From Nocardioides albus (GTDB taxonomy: Bacteria; Actinomycetota; Actinomycetes; Propionibacteriales; Nocardioidaceae): a stretch of DNA of 64,000 nt. Below the pieces are notes generated by a model. The model did not search any database, was not told where the DNA came from, and worked only from the letters and a program-made list of their open reading frames with translations. This document shows, piece by piece, positions 1 through 8,612 of the stretch (its first letter is position 1; the number at the start of each line of letters is the position of its first letter). The stretch lies in contig NZ_BMQT01000004.1 of NCBI RefSeq assembly GCF_014648255.1, positions 475,765 through 539,764 of the forward strand, in the 5' to 3' direction. The translations under genes were made by a program, and so were the position numbers.

Positions 1-492
1 GGTGCGCGCGGGAGCATCGAGCACGCCCAGCTCGTACGTCGTGAGGATCTTCCCCTGATGGCTCGGCTCGGGATCACCGCATCGGTGCAGCCGGCCCACA
101 TCCTCGATGACCGCGAGATGACCGAGGACGTCTGGCCGGGGCGGGAGGATCGTTGCTTCGCGACCCGCTGGATGCTCGACGAGGGCGTGCGGGTGACGCT
201 CGGCTCGGACGCCCCGGTCGCTCCGCTCGATCCGTGGCTGGCCATCGCCGCCGCCGTCGGCCGCTCACGCGACGGCAAGCAGCCGTGGCATCCGGAGCAG
301 GCGCTGACCGTGCAGGAGGCCCTGTCGGCGTCGGTCGACGGTCAGCCCACGGTCGGCCCTGGGTCTCGCGGGGATCTGGCCGTGCTCGACATCGATCCGC
401 TCCGGGCCTCGGTCGAGGACCTGTCCGCGATCGCCCACGGTGGGGTCGTGCTGACCACCGTCGGTGGGCGGGTCGTCCACCGCGGCATCTAG
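1..492 (+). CDS. Amidohydrolase family protein, C-terminal part (5' end outside window)
   Basis: The reading frame is open from the first base and runs to TAG at 490-492, giving 163 visible residues. Early residues include IEHAQLV, and later residues include TLGSDAPV followed by a tail reading GSRGDLAVLDIDPL. In metal-dependent amidohydrolases of the YtcJ type the His of IEHAQ and the Asp of GSDAP belong to the metal-binding and catalytic set, and the GDLAVLD segment is part of the composite beta domain. Substrate cannot be told from this fragment. A strong hairpin follows the stop and separates it from the convergent small gene. Family assignment is fairly sure; exact function is unknown. 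Confidence 0.8.
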   Translation, partial: GARGSIEHAQLVRREDLPLMARLGITASVQPAHILDDREMTEDVWPGREDRCFATRWMLDEGVRVTLGSDAPVAPLDPWLAIAAAVGRSRDGKQPWHPEQALTVQEALSASVDGQPTVGPGSRGDLAVLDIDPLRASVEDLSAIAHGGVVLTTVGGRVVHRGI

Positions 493-510
493 CGACCCCG
501 AAAGCGCGAA

Positions 511-534
511 GGCCCGGCCGTCACCGGCCGGGCC
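511..534. terminator. Bidirectional hairpin terminator
   Basis: A perfect 10-bp GC-only inverted repeat (arms 511-520 and 525-534, loop TCAC) lies between the stops of two convergent genes. There is no T-run, which is common for actinobacterial terminators. Confidence 0.75.
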
Positions 535-560
535 TCACGCAATGGATCTTCAGGCGCCGG

Positions 561-731
561 TCATGCGGACCAGCGCACCGAGTCGTCGACGAAGTCGGCG
601 AACACGTGGACACCGCGCAGGTCCTGTCGCTCGTCCATGAGCTTGGTCAGGGCGCTGGCGTGCCGGAACTTGAGACTGAGCTGCTTCGTGGCGCTGTTGG
701 CCTCAGGCTCGGTCGCGGTGAGTGTTTCCAT
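561..731 (-). CDS. Small hypothetical protein, 56 aa
   Basis: Start chosen at the ATG at 731 because a strong purine-rich ribosome site (AGGGGGGACC) lies a few bases upstream. In-frame ATG/TTG codons at 779-788 would add up to 19 residues but have no comparable site. The product starts METLTATEPE, is rich in Thr/Glu, and has a basic helix-prone middle (KQLSLKFRHASALTKLMDER). It ends in an acidic/aromatic tail (FADFVDDSVRWSA). It has no signal peptide, no Cys and no membrane segment, so it is a predicted cytosolic protein. I do not recognise the family. A RiPP-like precursor was considered, but no modifying enzyme is adjacent. The 789-936 region upstream must hold its promoter. Confidence 0.55.
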   Translation of the reverse strand: METLTATEPEANSATKQLSLKFRHASALTKLMDERQDLRGVHVFADFVDDSVRWSA

Positions 732-936
732 CGAGGTCCCCCCTACAACGGATTGATCGTCGTCATCCTGGTTTGTCATGCGCATCAATCATCCCGCCGG
801 TAAGTCGCCAGCAGGTTGTTTGAACGTTACAAGCCGGTTTCGGTAAAAGAAATGCCTGTCGATGCCTGTGCTGGTATCTGCCGAGCGATAGGGCCGAATC
901 TCGCTAGACAAAGACGACGGGAGGGTCGTCAACGGC

Positions 937-1821
937 TCATTCAGCGGCTGATCTGAGCGTGTCGACCGCCTGTCGGGTCTGTTCGAGGAGCCGAAGCGCG
1001 GCGCTCGCGTCGGGCAGGTTCGGCACCGGGGACCAGAGCTGGTCGGCATCGCTGATCGGAGCGGCTCCGGCGATGATCGGGTCGAGGTCGGTCACCAGTG
1101 CGCCCTTCGACGGGTCGCCTGCCAGCGCCGAGCGGATCGCCTCGCCGTCGATCGGGTGCGCCGATGCGACCAGCGTGGCGTTGCCGAACCGGGCGCCGGC
1201 GAGCGCGGATCCCTGCACGATCATCACGACATGCTCGAAGACCGTACGCAGCGTGGCGAGCTCACGACGGGTGAAGAGCAGGTCAGGGCCGGCGACGGAG
1301 TTCAGCACCAGCCGCCCCTCCTCGCGCAGCGCCCTGCGTGCCGCCGTCATGCACTCCAGCGAGGTGAAGGCCGGCGGGATCCGGTTGCCGACGAAGATGT
1401 CGACGACGATGGCGTCGTGCTCGGAGCCCGGGTGGGCCTCGAGCCACGAGCGAGCGTCACCCGTCTCCACGGTGATCCCGGCGGGAAGCGGGAACCGTGT
1501 CCGGGTGAGCTCGACCAGAGCGGGCTCGAGCTCGACGACCGTCTGGGTGGTCGAGGGCCACCGGTGGGCGACTGCGCGAGGGAGAGCGAGCAGCGCGCCG
1601 CCCAGGTGCGCAGCCCTACCGGGTGCCTGGTCACCGAGCGCGGCCAGCATCCATCGGATCGAGGCGAGCTTCGGCGGCTGTGCGGGATCGCCGAGGTGGG
1701 ACTGCGCGACTCCGTCGATCACGATGGCCCAGCCGTCCGGTCTGGGTATGAGGTCGGCGGTGCTGCCGTCCGAGAAGTCGATGCGCTCCTGGCTTGCGGA
1801 TGGGCCGGAGGGTGTTGACAT
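937..1821 (-). CDS. Spermidine synthase-like (fused aminopropyltransferase fold) protein
   Basis: The 294-residue product has a Rossmann methyltransferase-type core. It shows a glycine segment HLGGALLALPR, an acidic strand end VVELEPALVELTR, GDARSWL, and DAIVVDIFVGNRIPP, in the order seen in spermidine synthase-like proteins of actinobacteria. These proteins are usually annotated as polyamine aminopropyltransferase-like, but many lack proven activity, so the substrate is uncertain. I chose the ATG at 1821 (MSTPSG); an in-frame start at 1863 would add an Arg-rich leader not typical of the family. The gene stands alone and diverges from the RDD-FHA gene at 1948. Confidence 0.75.
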   Translation of the reverse strand: MSTPSGPSASQERIDFSDGSTADLIPRPDGWAIVIDGVAQSHLGDPAQPPKLASIRWMLAALGDQAPGRAAHLGGALLALPRAVAHRWPSTTQTVVELEPALVELTRTRFPLPAGITVETGDARSWLEAHPGSEHDAIVVDIFVGNRIPPAFTSLECMTAARRALREEGRLVLNSVAGPDLLFTRRELATLRTVFEHVVMIVQGSALAGARFGNATLVASAHPIDGEAIRSALAGDPSKGALVTDLDPIIAGAAPISDADQLWSPVPNLPDASAALRLLEQTRQAVDTLRSAAE

Positions 1822-1947
1822 GTGTCGATCCTGCCAGACACCATCGCGCCCGGGCCGGGACATTCCGGTAGCCTGCTGGCGTCGTTGATCAGTGCGGCAT
1901 TACTCGGGATATCGGGACTCGGACATCGGGCGTGAGGAGCTCTTGCG

Positions 1948-3306
1948 GTGGAGATATGGGAGGTCGCCGAAAATGACGACCGGATCGAGGGTCTCACCGC
2001 TGATGGCAAGCCGGACCCGGCGTACGCAGCCTCGCTCGGTCTGAAGGACGCGCCCTTGGGTCGCCGCGCGCTCGCGGCCGCCGTCGACATCGTCTGCTAC
2101 CTGATCCTGCAGGTGCCCTACCTCGTCTTCACGTTCCCGCTGCTGCTCAAGCTGGCCCAGGGCAAGTTCGGCTTCGCCCGGTTCCTGAGCCACCCCGACT
2201 TCATGCTGGCGGCGATCGCAGGCGGTGCGACCGTGCTGCTGACCCTGATCTTCGTCATCGTCCAGATCGTCCTCCACGGCCGCCGCGGGGTGACGATCGG
2301 CAAGTCTCTCGCCGGGGTCCGCTCGATCAACGTCAAGACGCTCGAGCGACCGGGAGTCGGTCGCGCCTTTCTCCGCGCCTTGGTTCTGTGGGGCTCCGGG
2401 ATCGTCCCGATCGCACCGATCGTCTTCCTGGCCTCGCCCCTCTTCGACAAGGAGAAGCGGAGCCGCGGCTGGCACGACAAGGTCTCTGAGATGTGGATGG
2501 TCGACGTCCGCGAGGGCCTCGACCCCTACGACGAGAAGCGGATGCGCATCGCCCGGAAGACGGTCGCGGCGGCGCCGGTCGCCGAACGGAAGTCGCTGCC
2601 CTCCCTCAGCACTCCTCACGCCCAGGACGCGGGCAGCTACCGTCCCTCGGGTCGGGTCAGCGCCGGCGTGCTCGGCGTCTCCCGCCCGAAGGCGAAGCCC
2701 GACGAGCCAGGGGTCTCGCCCGGCGGTGCCCTCGCGACCCCGCCGTCGGGACCGGTGGCACCCAAGCCGGTGACCCCGTCGATCCCGCCCTCGCGGGCGG
2801 TGACGCCCAACCAGGGTCAGACGGTGCCGCCGCCCCCGACACCCACGCCTTACCCGACGCCGCCCCCCACGCCGACGCCGACGCCTACGCCGGCCCCGAC
2901 CCCGGTTCCGACCCCGGTTCCGAACCCCTCCCAGGGCCACACCCCGGCGCCGACGACCGGCGCCCAGCAGGCGCAGCCGAGCCCTCGCGGCATCATGCTC
3001 AAGGTCGACTCCGGCGAGCGGATCCCCGTGGCCGGCCTGGTGCTGGTCGGCCGTGATCCGGCCCTGACCGAGAACACCCTCGGGGCGCGTACGGTCTCGA
3101 TCATCGACGTGTCGGTCTCGAAGACCCACCTGTCCCTGCGTCCCAGCGGCGATGGCGTCGAGGTCACCGACCGAGGCTCGACCAACGGCACCGTGGTGAT
3201 CCACGAGGGTGCCACCCGGCGGTTGAACGCCTGGGAGCCGGTGCTCGCCCCGGTCGGCGCGATGATCCGGTTCGGTGACCGGTCGGCCCTGGTGCGTCGC
3301 GGGTGA
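1948..3306 (+). CDS. RDD family membrane protein with C-terminal FHA domain
   Basis: A GTG start is preceded by GAGGAG at 1934-1939. The 452-residue product has three hydrophobic segments (about residues 43-66, 86-110 and 145-165), matching an RDD membrane domain. A proline/threonine-rich linker follows (about 251-344). The C-terminal FHA domain (about 350-450) shows the hallmark residues GRDP, VSKTHLSL and DRGSTNGT, which bind phosphothreonine in this family. The protein therefore probably sits in the membrane with its FHA domain in the cytosol, reading a Ser/Thr kinase signal. It lies 61 bases upstream of the FHA-containing T7SS motor. Which kinase acts on its partner is not shown; two candidates lie at 23741-28197. 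Confidence 0.85.
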   Translation: MEIWEVAENDDRIEGLTADGKPDPAYAASLGLKDAPLGRRALAAAVDIVCYLILQVPYLVFTFPLLLKLAQGKFGFARFLSHPDFMLAAIAGGATVLLTLIFVIVQIVLHGRRGVTIGKSLAGVRSINVKTLERPGVGRAFLRALVLWGSGIVPIAPIVFLASPLFDKEKRSRGWHDKVSEMWMVDVREGLDPYDEKRMRIARKTVAAAPVAERKSLPSLSTPHAQDAGSYRPSGRVSAGVLGVSRPKAKPDEPGVSPGGALATPPSGPVAPKPVTPSIPPSRAVTPNQGQTVPPPPTPTPYPTPPPTPTPTPTPAPTPVPTPVPNPSQGHTPAPTTGAQQAQPSPRGIMLKVDSGERIPVAGLVLVGRDPALTENTLGARTVSIIDVSVSKTHLSLRPSGDGVEVTDRGSTNGTVVIHEGATRRLNAWEPVLAPVGAMIRFGDRSALVRRG

Positions 3307-3367
3307 CCGCCACGCCCGCACGATCTCGCGGCATGGTTCTTAGGCACGTTGACAAGGGGAACGAAGG

Positions 3368-6300
3368 ATGAAGGTCAAGCTCACTCTGCACCGGCCTGGC
3401 GTCGCGCCCGCGGATGTGATCGTCACCGCCGACTCCACCGCCACCGCGCGCGACGTCGCTCGGCACATCGCCGACGCTGATCCGGCTCGCTCGGTGATCG
3501 CGGGCGAGCACGACATCCTGACTCTGGCCGTCGCGCCGCCGACCGCAGACCGGATGGAGCCGCTCGAACCCGACGTGCCCATCGGCGATGCCCCGATCGG
3601 CTCCGGATTCGCCGCCGCGGTCGTCAACATGGGTCCCGACAACGAGACCACCGGTTCGCGACGCAAGAGCGTCGGTGTGCTCCGGGCGATCGACGGTCCG
3701 GTGCGGGGGCAGGCGTTCCCGCTGACCACGGGCCACGCCTCCATCGGCCGCGGCCCCGAGAACGAGATCGTGCTCGCCGACCCGATGGTCTCCAAGCGTC
3801 ACGCGCGCATCGAGGTCGACCGCTCGGTCGAGCTGGTCGACCTCAACTCCGCCAACGGTGTCGTCGTCGACGGCACCCAGGTCTCCCGCGTACGTCTGGC
3901 GCCGGACACCCCTGTCGTCATCGGTGGCACCACGCTGGTCATGCAGCTCTCGGCCGACTTCCTCTCCGCCGTCGAGGACCCGGTGCTGGAGCGCGGCGGT
4001 GGCCTGCTCTTCAACCGCAGCCCGCGGGTCGACGTCCGCTACCCCGGCACCGAGCACCCGCCGCCGTGGATGCCGACGGAGATGCAGAAGAAGCTGTTCC
4101 CGTGGTTCGTGCTGATCGCCCCGATCATCATGGCGCTCTCGATCTATGCGATGACCGGTCGCGCCCGCGCGCTGCTGCTGGTCGTGATGACGCCGATGAT
4201 GGCGATCGGCAACTACCTCAACCAGCACCGGCAGGCCGGCGCGAAGCAGGACCACGAGATCGAGCTCTTCGAGCGGCAGTTCGAGAAGCTGGAAGAGGTC
4301 TTCTACCGCAGCAAGCCCGAGGAGGAGCTGGCCCGCAACGAGGAGGTTCCGGCGGTCGCCGAGGTCTTCGAGCAGGCGATGCAGCTCGGTCCGCGGCTGT
4401 GGACCCGGCGTCCCGAGCACTGGAACTTCCTGGCCGTACGCCTCGGCACCACCCGCGCGCTGTCGCGCAACTCGATCGCGGAGCGTGACACCCAGAACGG
4501 TCTGCCCGACTACATCGAGCGGATCGAGCGCCTGAAGGAGCGCTACAGGTACGTCGACGATGTGCCGCTGCTGGAGTCCCTGCCTGCGGTGGGCTCGGTG
4601 GGCGTCGCCGGCCCGGCTGGTCCGGCAGCCGACGCGATGCGCGGGATCGCGGTGCAGCTCTTCGGTCTGCACGCTCCCAACGAAGTCGTCACCGTCGCCT
4701 TCGCCGACCCCGACTGGGTCGAGGAGTTCGAGTGGCTCAAGTGGCTGCCGCACACCACCTCCGAGACCAACCGCTTCAAGGACATGCCGCTGGCCGACTC
4801 CGCGCCGACGGCGAACGCCCTGCTCAGCGCGCTGGAGGAATACATCATGCGCGCCGGGCGGACCGCGGAGCACCGCGGCCCGTTCCCGGAGAAGTGGAAC
4901 CCGATGCAGTACGGCACCGACGTCGCCCGGGCCGGCGAGGAGACCAACGCGCGGGTGCAGGTCTCGATCATCGTCTTCGTCACCAACGACGCGCCCGTGG
5001 ACCGTGCCCGCCTGGTCCAGGTCCTCGAGCGCGGGGCCGACGTCGGCGTACACGCCGTCTTCCTGTCCTCGACCGTCGAGGCGCTGCCGGCGGTGTGCCG
5101 CAGCTATCTCGACGTCAGCGACGGTCTCGAGCGCGCCACCGTCGGCCTGGTCCGCAACGGCGACCTCTACGAGGGCGTCACGGTCGAGGGCGTCTCCAAC
5201 GCCTACATGGACATGTTCGCCAAGCGGCTCGCGCCGGTCGTGGACGCCAGCACCGTCGTCCACGACTCCTCCGACCTGCCCAACTCGGTCGGCTTCCTGT
5301 CGCTGGTGGGCAACGAGGTCGCCGAGGACCCGCACTCCGTGGTGGAGCGCTGGCGGCAGAACAACTCGATCATCGACCGCTCGGACCGGCCGCGGCCGCG
5401 GCTGAAGAAGGCCGGAAACCTGCGCGCCATCATCGGCCAGGGCGCCTCCGACGCGATGACGCTGGACCTGCGTACGCAGGGCCCGCACGCCCTCGTCGGC
5501 GGCACCACCGGTGCCGGTAAGTCCGAGTTCCTGCAGGCGTGGGTGCTCGGCATCGCCTCGGCCCACTCGCCCGACCGGGTGACGTTCCTCTTCGTCGACT
5601 ACAAGGGCGGATCGGCCTTCGCCGACTGCATCGAGCTGCCGCACTGCGTCGGCCTGGTGACCGACCTGAGCCCGCACCTCGTACGCCGCGCGCTGACCAG
5701 CCTCAAGGCCGAGCTGCACTACCGCGAGCACCTCTTCAACCGGAAGAAGGCCAAGGACCTCCTCGAGCTGGAGAAGCGGCAGGACCCGGAGTGCCCGCCC
5801 GCGCTGGTGCTGGTCATCGACGAGTTCGCCGCACTGGCCGGTGAGGTGCCGGAGTTCGTCGACGGCGTCGTCGACATCGCCCAGCGAGGCCGTTCGCTCG
5901 GCATCCACCTGATCATGGCGACCCAGCGCCCGGCAGGTGTCATCAAGGACAACCTGCGGGCCAACACCAACCTCCGCGTCGCGCTGCGTATGGCCGACGA
6001 GACGGACTCCAAGGACGTCGTCGACGACCCGATCGCCGGGACCTTCCCGCCGTCCCTTCCGGGCCGCGGCATCGCGAAGACCGGACCCGGCCGCCTGACC
6101 CCGTTCCAGTCCGCGTACGCCGGTGGCTGGACGCGCAACGACGAGGTCGTCACCGCTGACGTGAAGGTGGCCGAGCTCAAGTTCGGTTCGATCACGGAGT
6201 GGGAGCCGGAGCGTCCGCCGGAGAGCGACTCGCACGACGAGGACCTCGGTCCCAACGACCAGAAGCGGATCGTGGCCAACCTGATCAAGGCCTCCGCCAC

Positions 6301-7873
6301 CGCTGGTCTGATGACCCCGCGGCGACCGTGGCTGGATGACCTGGCGTCCGTGGTCGACATGCGCGACCTGCCGCTGGAGGGTGACGGCCAGATCCTGCTG
6401 GGTCTTGCCGACATCCCGGAGCGTCAGCAGCAGAACGCGATCTACTTCGCTCCCGATCGCGACGGCTCCCTGCTCATCTTCGGGTCCTCCGGTTCGGGTA
6501 AGTCGACGCTCCTCAAGACGATCGCCACCGCCGCCGGTGCCCGGCCGGAGCTCGGCCGGGTCCAGGTCTACGGCCTCGACTTCGCCTCCGGCGCGCTGGG
6601 CGCGATCGAGCGTCTCCCGCACGTCGGCTCGATCATCGACGGCGACGACGCCGAGCGTCTGCAGCGGCTGATGCGCACCCTCGAGCGGGAGATGGACCGC
6701 CGCTCCGAGCTGTTCTCCAAGGCCGCGGCCGCGAACCTCACCGAATACCGTGAGATCGCCGACCAGTCGATGCCGCGCATCCTGCTCCTGATCGACAACT
6801 ACCCCGAGTTCAAGAAGGAGTGGGAGATCGCCGCCGGCCGCGCGCCGTTCTACCAGTCCTTCATGCGGGTCCTCGGCGAGGGCCGCCCGCTCGGCATCCA
6901 CGCGGTGATCACCGCCGACCGGTCCGGGTCCGTCCCGACAGCCGTCTTCGCGAACATCCCGCGCCGCGTCGTCATGCGGCTCTCCGACCCGAGCCAGTAC
7001 GTCCTGGTCGGAGCCCCCAAGGACGTACTCAACGAGCAGTCGGTGCCCGGCCGCGCCGTCGTCGACAAGGCCGAGGTGCAGCTCGCCGTCCTGGGCGGCA
7101 CCACCAACGTCGCCGAGCAGACCAAGGCGCTCGACGAGCTGGTCTCGCAGCTGCGTGCCCTGGGTGTTCCCGAGGTCGGCGAGATCGGTGCCCTGCCGAC
7201 GAAGATCTCCAGCCGGTCGCTGCCCGCGCAGGCCAACGGTCAGCCCGTCTTCGGTATCGCCGACGACACCCTGGCGCCGCGCGGCTTCGACCCGATCGGC
7301 TCGTTCATCGTCACCGGCCCGCCGCAGTCGGGCAAGACCAACGTCCTCAAGGCGCTCGTCGAGTCCATGGAACGCTTCGACCCCGAGGTGAAGCTGTTCC
7401 ACCTCGGCAGCCGTCGCGCCATGCTCGGCGACTTCCGTCCCTGGGTACGCAGCGCCACCCGTCCCGACGACGAGAAGGCGCTCGTCACCGAGCTCGCCGA
7501 GATCGTCGCCGACGAGTCCTTCCCCGGCCGCATCATGATCGTCGCCGAGGACATGACCCACCTGGCCGACGGTCCCGCCGACCGCCCGATGCGCGCCCTG
7601 CTGCAGGCGATCAACAACTCCGACCACCTCTTCGTCGGCGACGCCGACGTCACTCGAGCCGGCGGCGGCTCGGGCGTCATGGGTGAATGGAAGGCCGCCC
7701 GTCAGGGAATCGTGCTCAAGCCGGACACCTACGACGGCGACACGCTGTTCAAGGTCCCGTTCGGAAAGCTCAAGCGCACCGACTTCCCGGCGGGCCGTGG
7801 AATCTTCGTCCAGGCGGGCCGCATGGTGACCATGCAGATGCCTCTGGCGAGCGACAACGAGAACGCCGGATGA
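3368..7873 (+). CDS. FHA-containing FtsK/SpoIIIE-type T7SS ATPase (EssC/EccC-like), three ATPase domains
   Basis: The 1501-residue product has an N-terminal domain of about 95 residues and then an FHA domain (about 110-190) with SIGRG, VSKRHARI and NSANG. Two membrane segments lie near 244-287. Three P-loop domains follow: GGTTGAGKS near 711 with Walker B VLVIDEF near 815, GSSGSGKST near 1040, and GPPQSGKT near 1317. The order matches T7SS motors. The FHA N-terminus resembles EssC of Firmicutes more than mycobacterial EccC, which lacks FHA. Motors of this class bind WXG100 substrates and power export at the membrane. Two identical WXG100-like genes lie directly downstream, supporting a pairing. 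A second, canonical EccC without FHA is at 28258-32289. All three Walker A motifs look intact. Confidence 0.92.
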   Translation: MKVKLTLHRPGVAPADVIVTADSTATARDVARHIADADPARSVIAGEHDILTLAVAPPTADRMEPLEPDVPIGDAPIGSGFAAAVVNMGPDNETTGSRRKSVGVLRAIDGPVRGQAFPLTTGHASIGRGPENEIVLADPMVSKRHARIEVDRSVELVDLNSANGVVVDGTQVSRVRLAPDTPVVIGGTTLVMQLSADFLSAVEDPVLERGGGLLFNRSPRVDVRYPGTEHPPPWMPTEMQKKLFPWFVLIAPIIMALSIYAMTGRARALLLVVMTPMMAIGNYLNQHRQAGAKQDHEIELFERQFEKLEEVFYRSKPEEELARNEEVPAVAEVFEQAMQLGPRLWTRRPEHWNFLAVRLGTTRALSRNSIAERDTQNGLPDYIERIERLKERYRYVDDVPLLESLPAVGSVGVAGPAGPAADAMRGIAVQLFGLHAPNEVVTVAFADPDWVEEFEWLKWLPHTTSETNRFKDMPLADSAPTANALLSALEEYIMRAGRTAEHRGPFPEKWNPMQYGTDVARAGEETNARVQVSIIVFVTNDAPVDRARLVQVLERGADVGVHAVFLSSTVEALPAVCRSYLDVSDGLERATVGLVRNGDLYEGVTVEGVSNAYMDMFAKRLAPVVDASTVVHDSSDLPNSVGFLSLVGNEVAEDPHSVVERWRQNNSIIDRSDRPRPRLKKAGNLRAIIGQGASDAMTLDLRTQGPHALVGGTTGAGKSEFLQAWVLGIASAHSPDRVTFLFVDYKGGSAFADCIELPHCVGLVTDLSPHLVRRALTSLKAELHYREHLFNRKKAKDLLELEKRQDPECPPALVLVIDEFAALAGEVPEFVDGVVDIAQRGRSLGIHLIMATQRPAGVIKDNLRANTNLRVALRMADETDSKDVVDDPIAGTFPPSLPGRGIAKTGPGRLTPFQSAYAGGWTRNDEVVTADVKVAELKFGSITEWEPERPPESDSHDEDLGPNDQKRIVANLIKASATAGLMTPRRPWLDDLASVVDMRDLPLEGDGQILLGLADIPERQQQNAIYFAPDRDGSLLIFGSSGSGKSTLLKTIATAAGARPELGRVQVYGLDFASGALGAIERLPHVGSIIDGDDAERLQRLMRTLEREMDRRSELFSKAAAANLTEYREIADQSMPRILLLIDNYPEFKKEWEIAAGRAPFYQSFMRVLGEGRPLGIHAVITADRSGSVPTAVFANIPRRVVMRLSDPSQYVLVGAPKDVLNEQSVPGRAVVDKAEVQLAVLGGTTNVAEQTKALDELVSQLRALGVPEVGEIGALPTKISSRSLPAQANGQPVFGIADDTLAPRGFDPIGSFIVTGPPQSGKTNVLKALVESMERFDPEVKLFHLGSRRAMLGDFRPWVRSATRPDDEKALVTELAEIVADESFPGRIMIVAEDMTHLADGPADRPMRALLQAINNSDHLFVGDADVTRAGGGSGVMGEWKAARQGIVLKPDTYDGDTLFKVPFGKLKRTDFPAGRGIFVQAGRMVTMQMPLASDNENAG

Positions 7874-7993
7874 GAATGGGAAGACGACACGCTTTTTACC
7901 CTTCACAGGGGAGAAGAGAGTGGCCTACGGTGGCCACCGGCGCTTGCTGCTTGGGGCGCCCTGACATGAAAACCGCGGGAAAGGCGATGATCG

Positions 7994-8281
7994 ATGAGTG
8001 ACTTCGGGGCAACATACGACGAGATGACCGGCACCGCCGACAAGCTCGACCAGGGCAAGGACACGATCGAGTCGGCTCTGGACGAGTGCCAGGGTTACGT
8101 CGATGAGCTGGTTCAGGACGGGTTCAAGACGGAGAAGGCGTCGGGTAAGTTCCAGGACGGCTACCAGGAGATGACCACCGGTCTGAAGGACGCCATCGCT
8201 GGTGTCGAGGACATGGCTCAGTCGCTGCGCGACATGGCCAGCGCCATCCAGGACCTGGACTCGCAGCTCGCTGGCGGCTGA
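7994..8281 (+). CDS. WXG100-like (ESAT-6 family) protein, copy 1
   Basis: A 95-residue all-helical protein of typical WXG100 length. The helix-turn-helix centre reads VQDGFKTEKASGKFQDGY, so Phe follows the Gly (DGF) and the classic Trp of WxG is absent. The surrounding pattern (AxxxFxxGY...MTTGLKDAI) is typical of the family. These proteins are small T7SS substrates and often co-substrates, exported folded as dimers. I see no C-terminal YxxxD/E signal. GGGAAAGG precedes the ATG by about 9 bases. Its protein sequence is identical to that of the gene at 8613-8900. It follows the FHA motor gene by 120 bases and is followed by its own hairpin. Confidence 0.88.
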   Translation: MSDFGATYDEMTGTADKLDQGKDTIESALDECQGYVDELVQDGFKTEKASGKFQDGYQEMTTGLKDAIAGVEDMAQSLRDMASAIQDLDSQLAGG

Positions 8282-8298
8282 GCCGCAGCGTTGGCCAA

Positions 8299-8330
8299 GA
8301 TGGTGGGCGGGCATCTATGGGCCCACCATC
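8299..8330 (+). terminator. Hairpin after WXG100 copy 1
   Basis: A perfect 10-bp inverted repeat (arms 8299-8308 and 8321-8330, 12-base loop) starts 18 bases after the stop. It may terminate, attenuate or stabilise the transcript end. Confidence 0.65.
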
Positions 8331-8422
8331 ACCCATCTCGGTCAGGTGCTGCGGTGTCGACTCCCGCCGGTGCGCTGCTGCGACCTCCTAACCGGGTCTA
8401 GCAGAAACTTTACTTTCGGAGA

Positions 8423-8450
8423 TGTTTAGAACTCGACGTAGCGGGTAGGA
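8423..8450 (+). promoter_or_regulatory. Promoter/operator-like element upstream of WXG100 copy 2
   Basis: TGTTTAGAACTC (8423-8434), 8 bases, then GGGTAGGA (8443-8450). The same 12-mer, the same spacing and GGGTATGA occur at 33868-33895 ahead of the other WXG100 pair. It lies in the 331-base gap between the two WXG100 copies, about 160 bases before the second start. A sigma-factor promoter or a regulator site would both fit; no start site is known. Confidence 0.5.
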
Positions 8451-8612
8451 CTACCGTGACGACGTCGATTGCCCGGATCTCGGACCACGCTCGAGATGAG
8501 GGTGTCGGTTCGTCGGGTTCGCGCTTCACGACCACGTGACGCGTGAGTGACGGTGATGAACGGCGCCGCATCGGGTGTCGTGTAATGGAAATCGCGGGAA
8601 AGGCAATGATCG

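Noticed and set aside
2820..2940. Short tandem repeat as a phase-variation tract
   Set aside because: The CCGACG-like repeats simply encode the Pro/Thr linker and are irregular, with no frame-changing unit.
1900..3321. A 473-codon minus-strand open frame
   Set aside because: Antisense to the RDD-FHA gene; the Arg-rich run comes from the Pro/Thr linker codons.
3164..7906. A 1580-codon open frame on the minus strand
   Set aside because: It is antisense to the FHA T7SS motor, has no domain pattern and no ribosome site, and arises from high GC codon bias.
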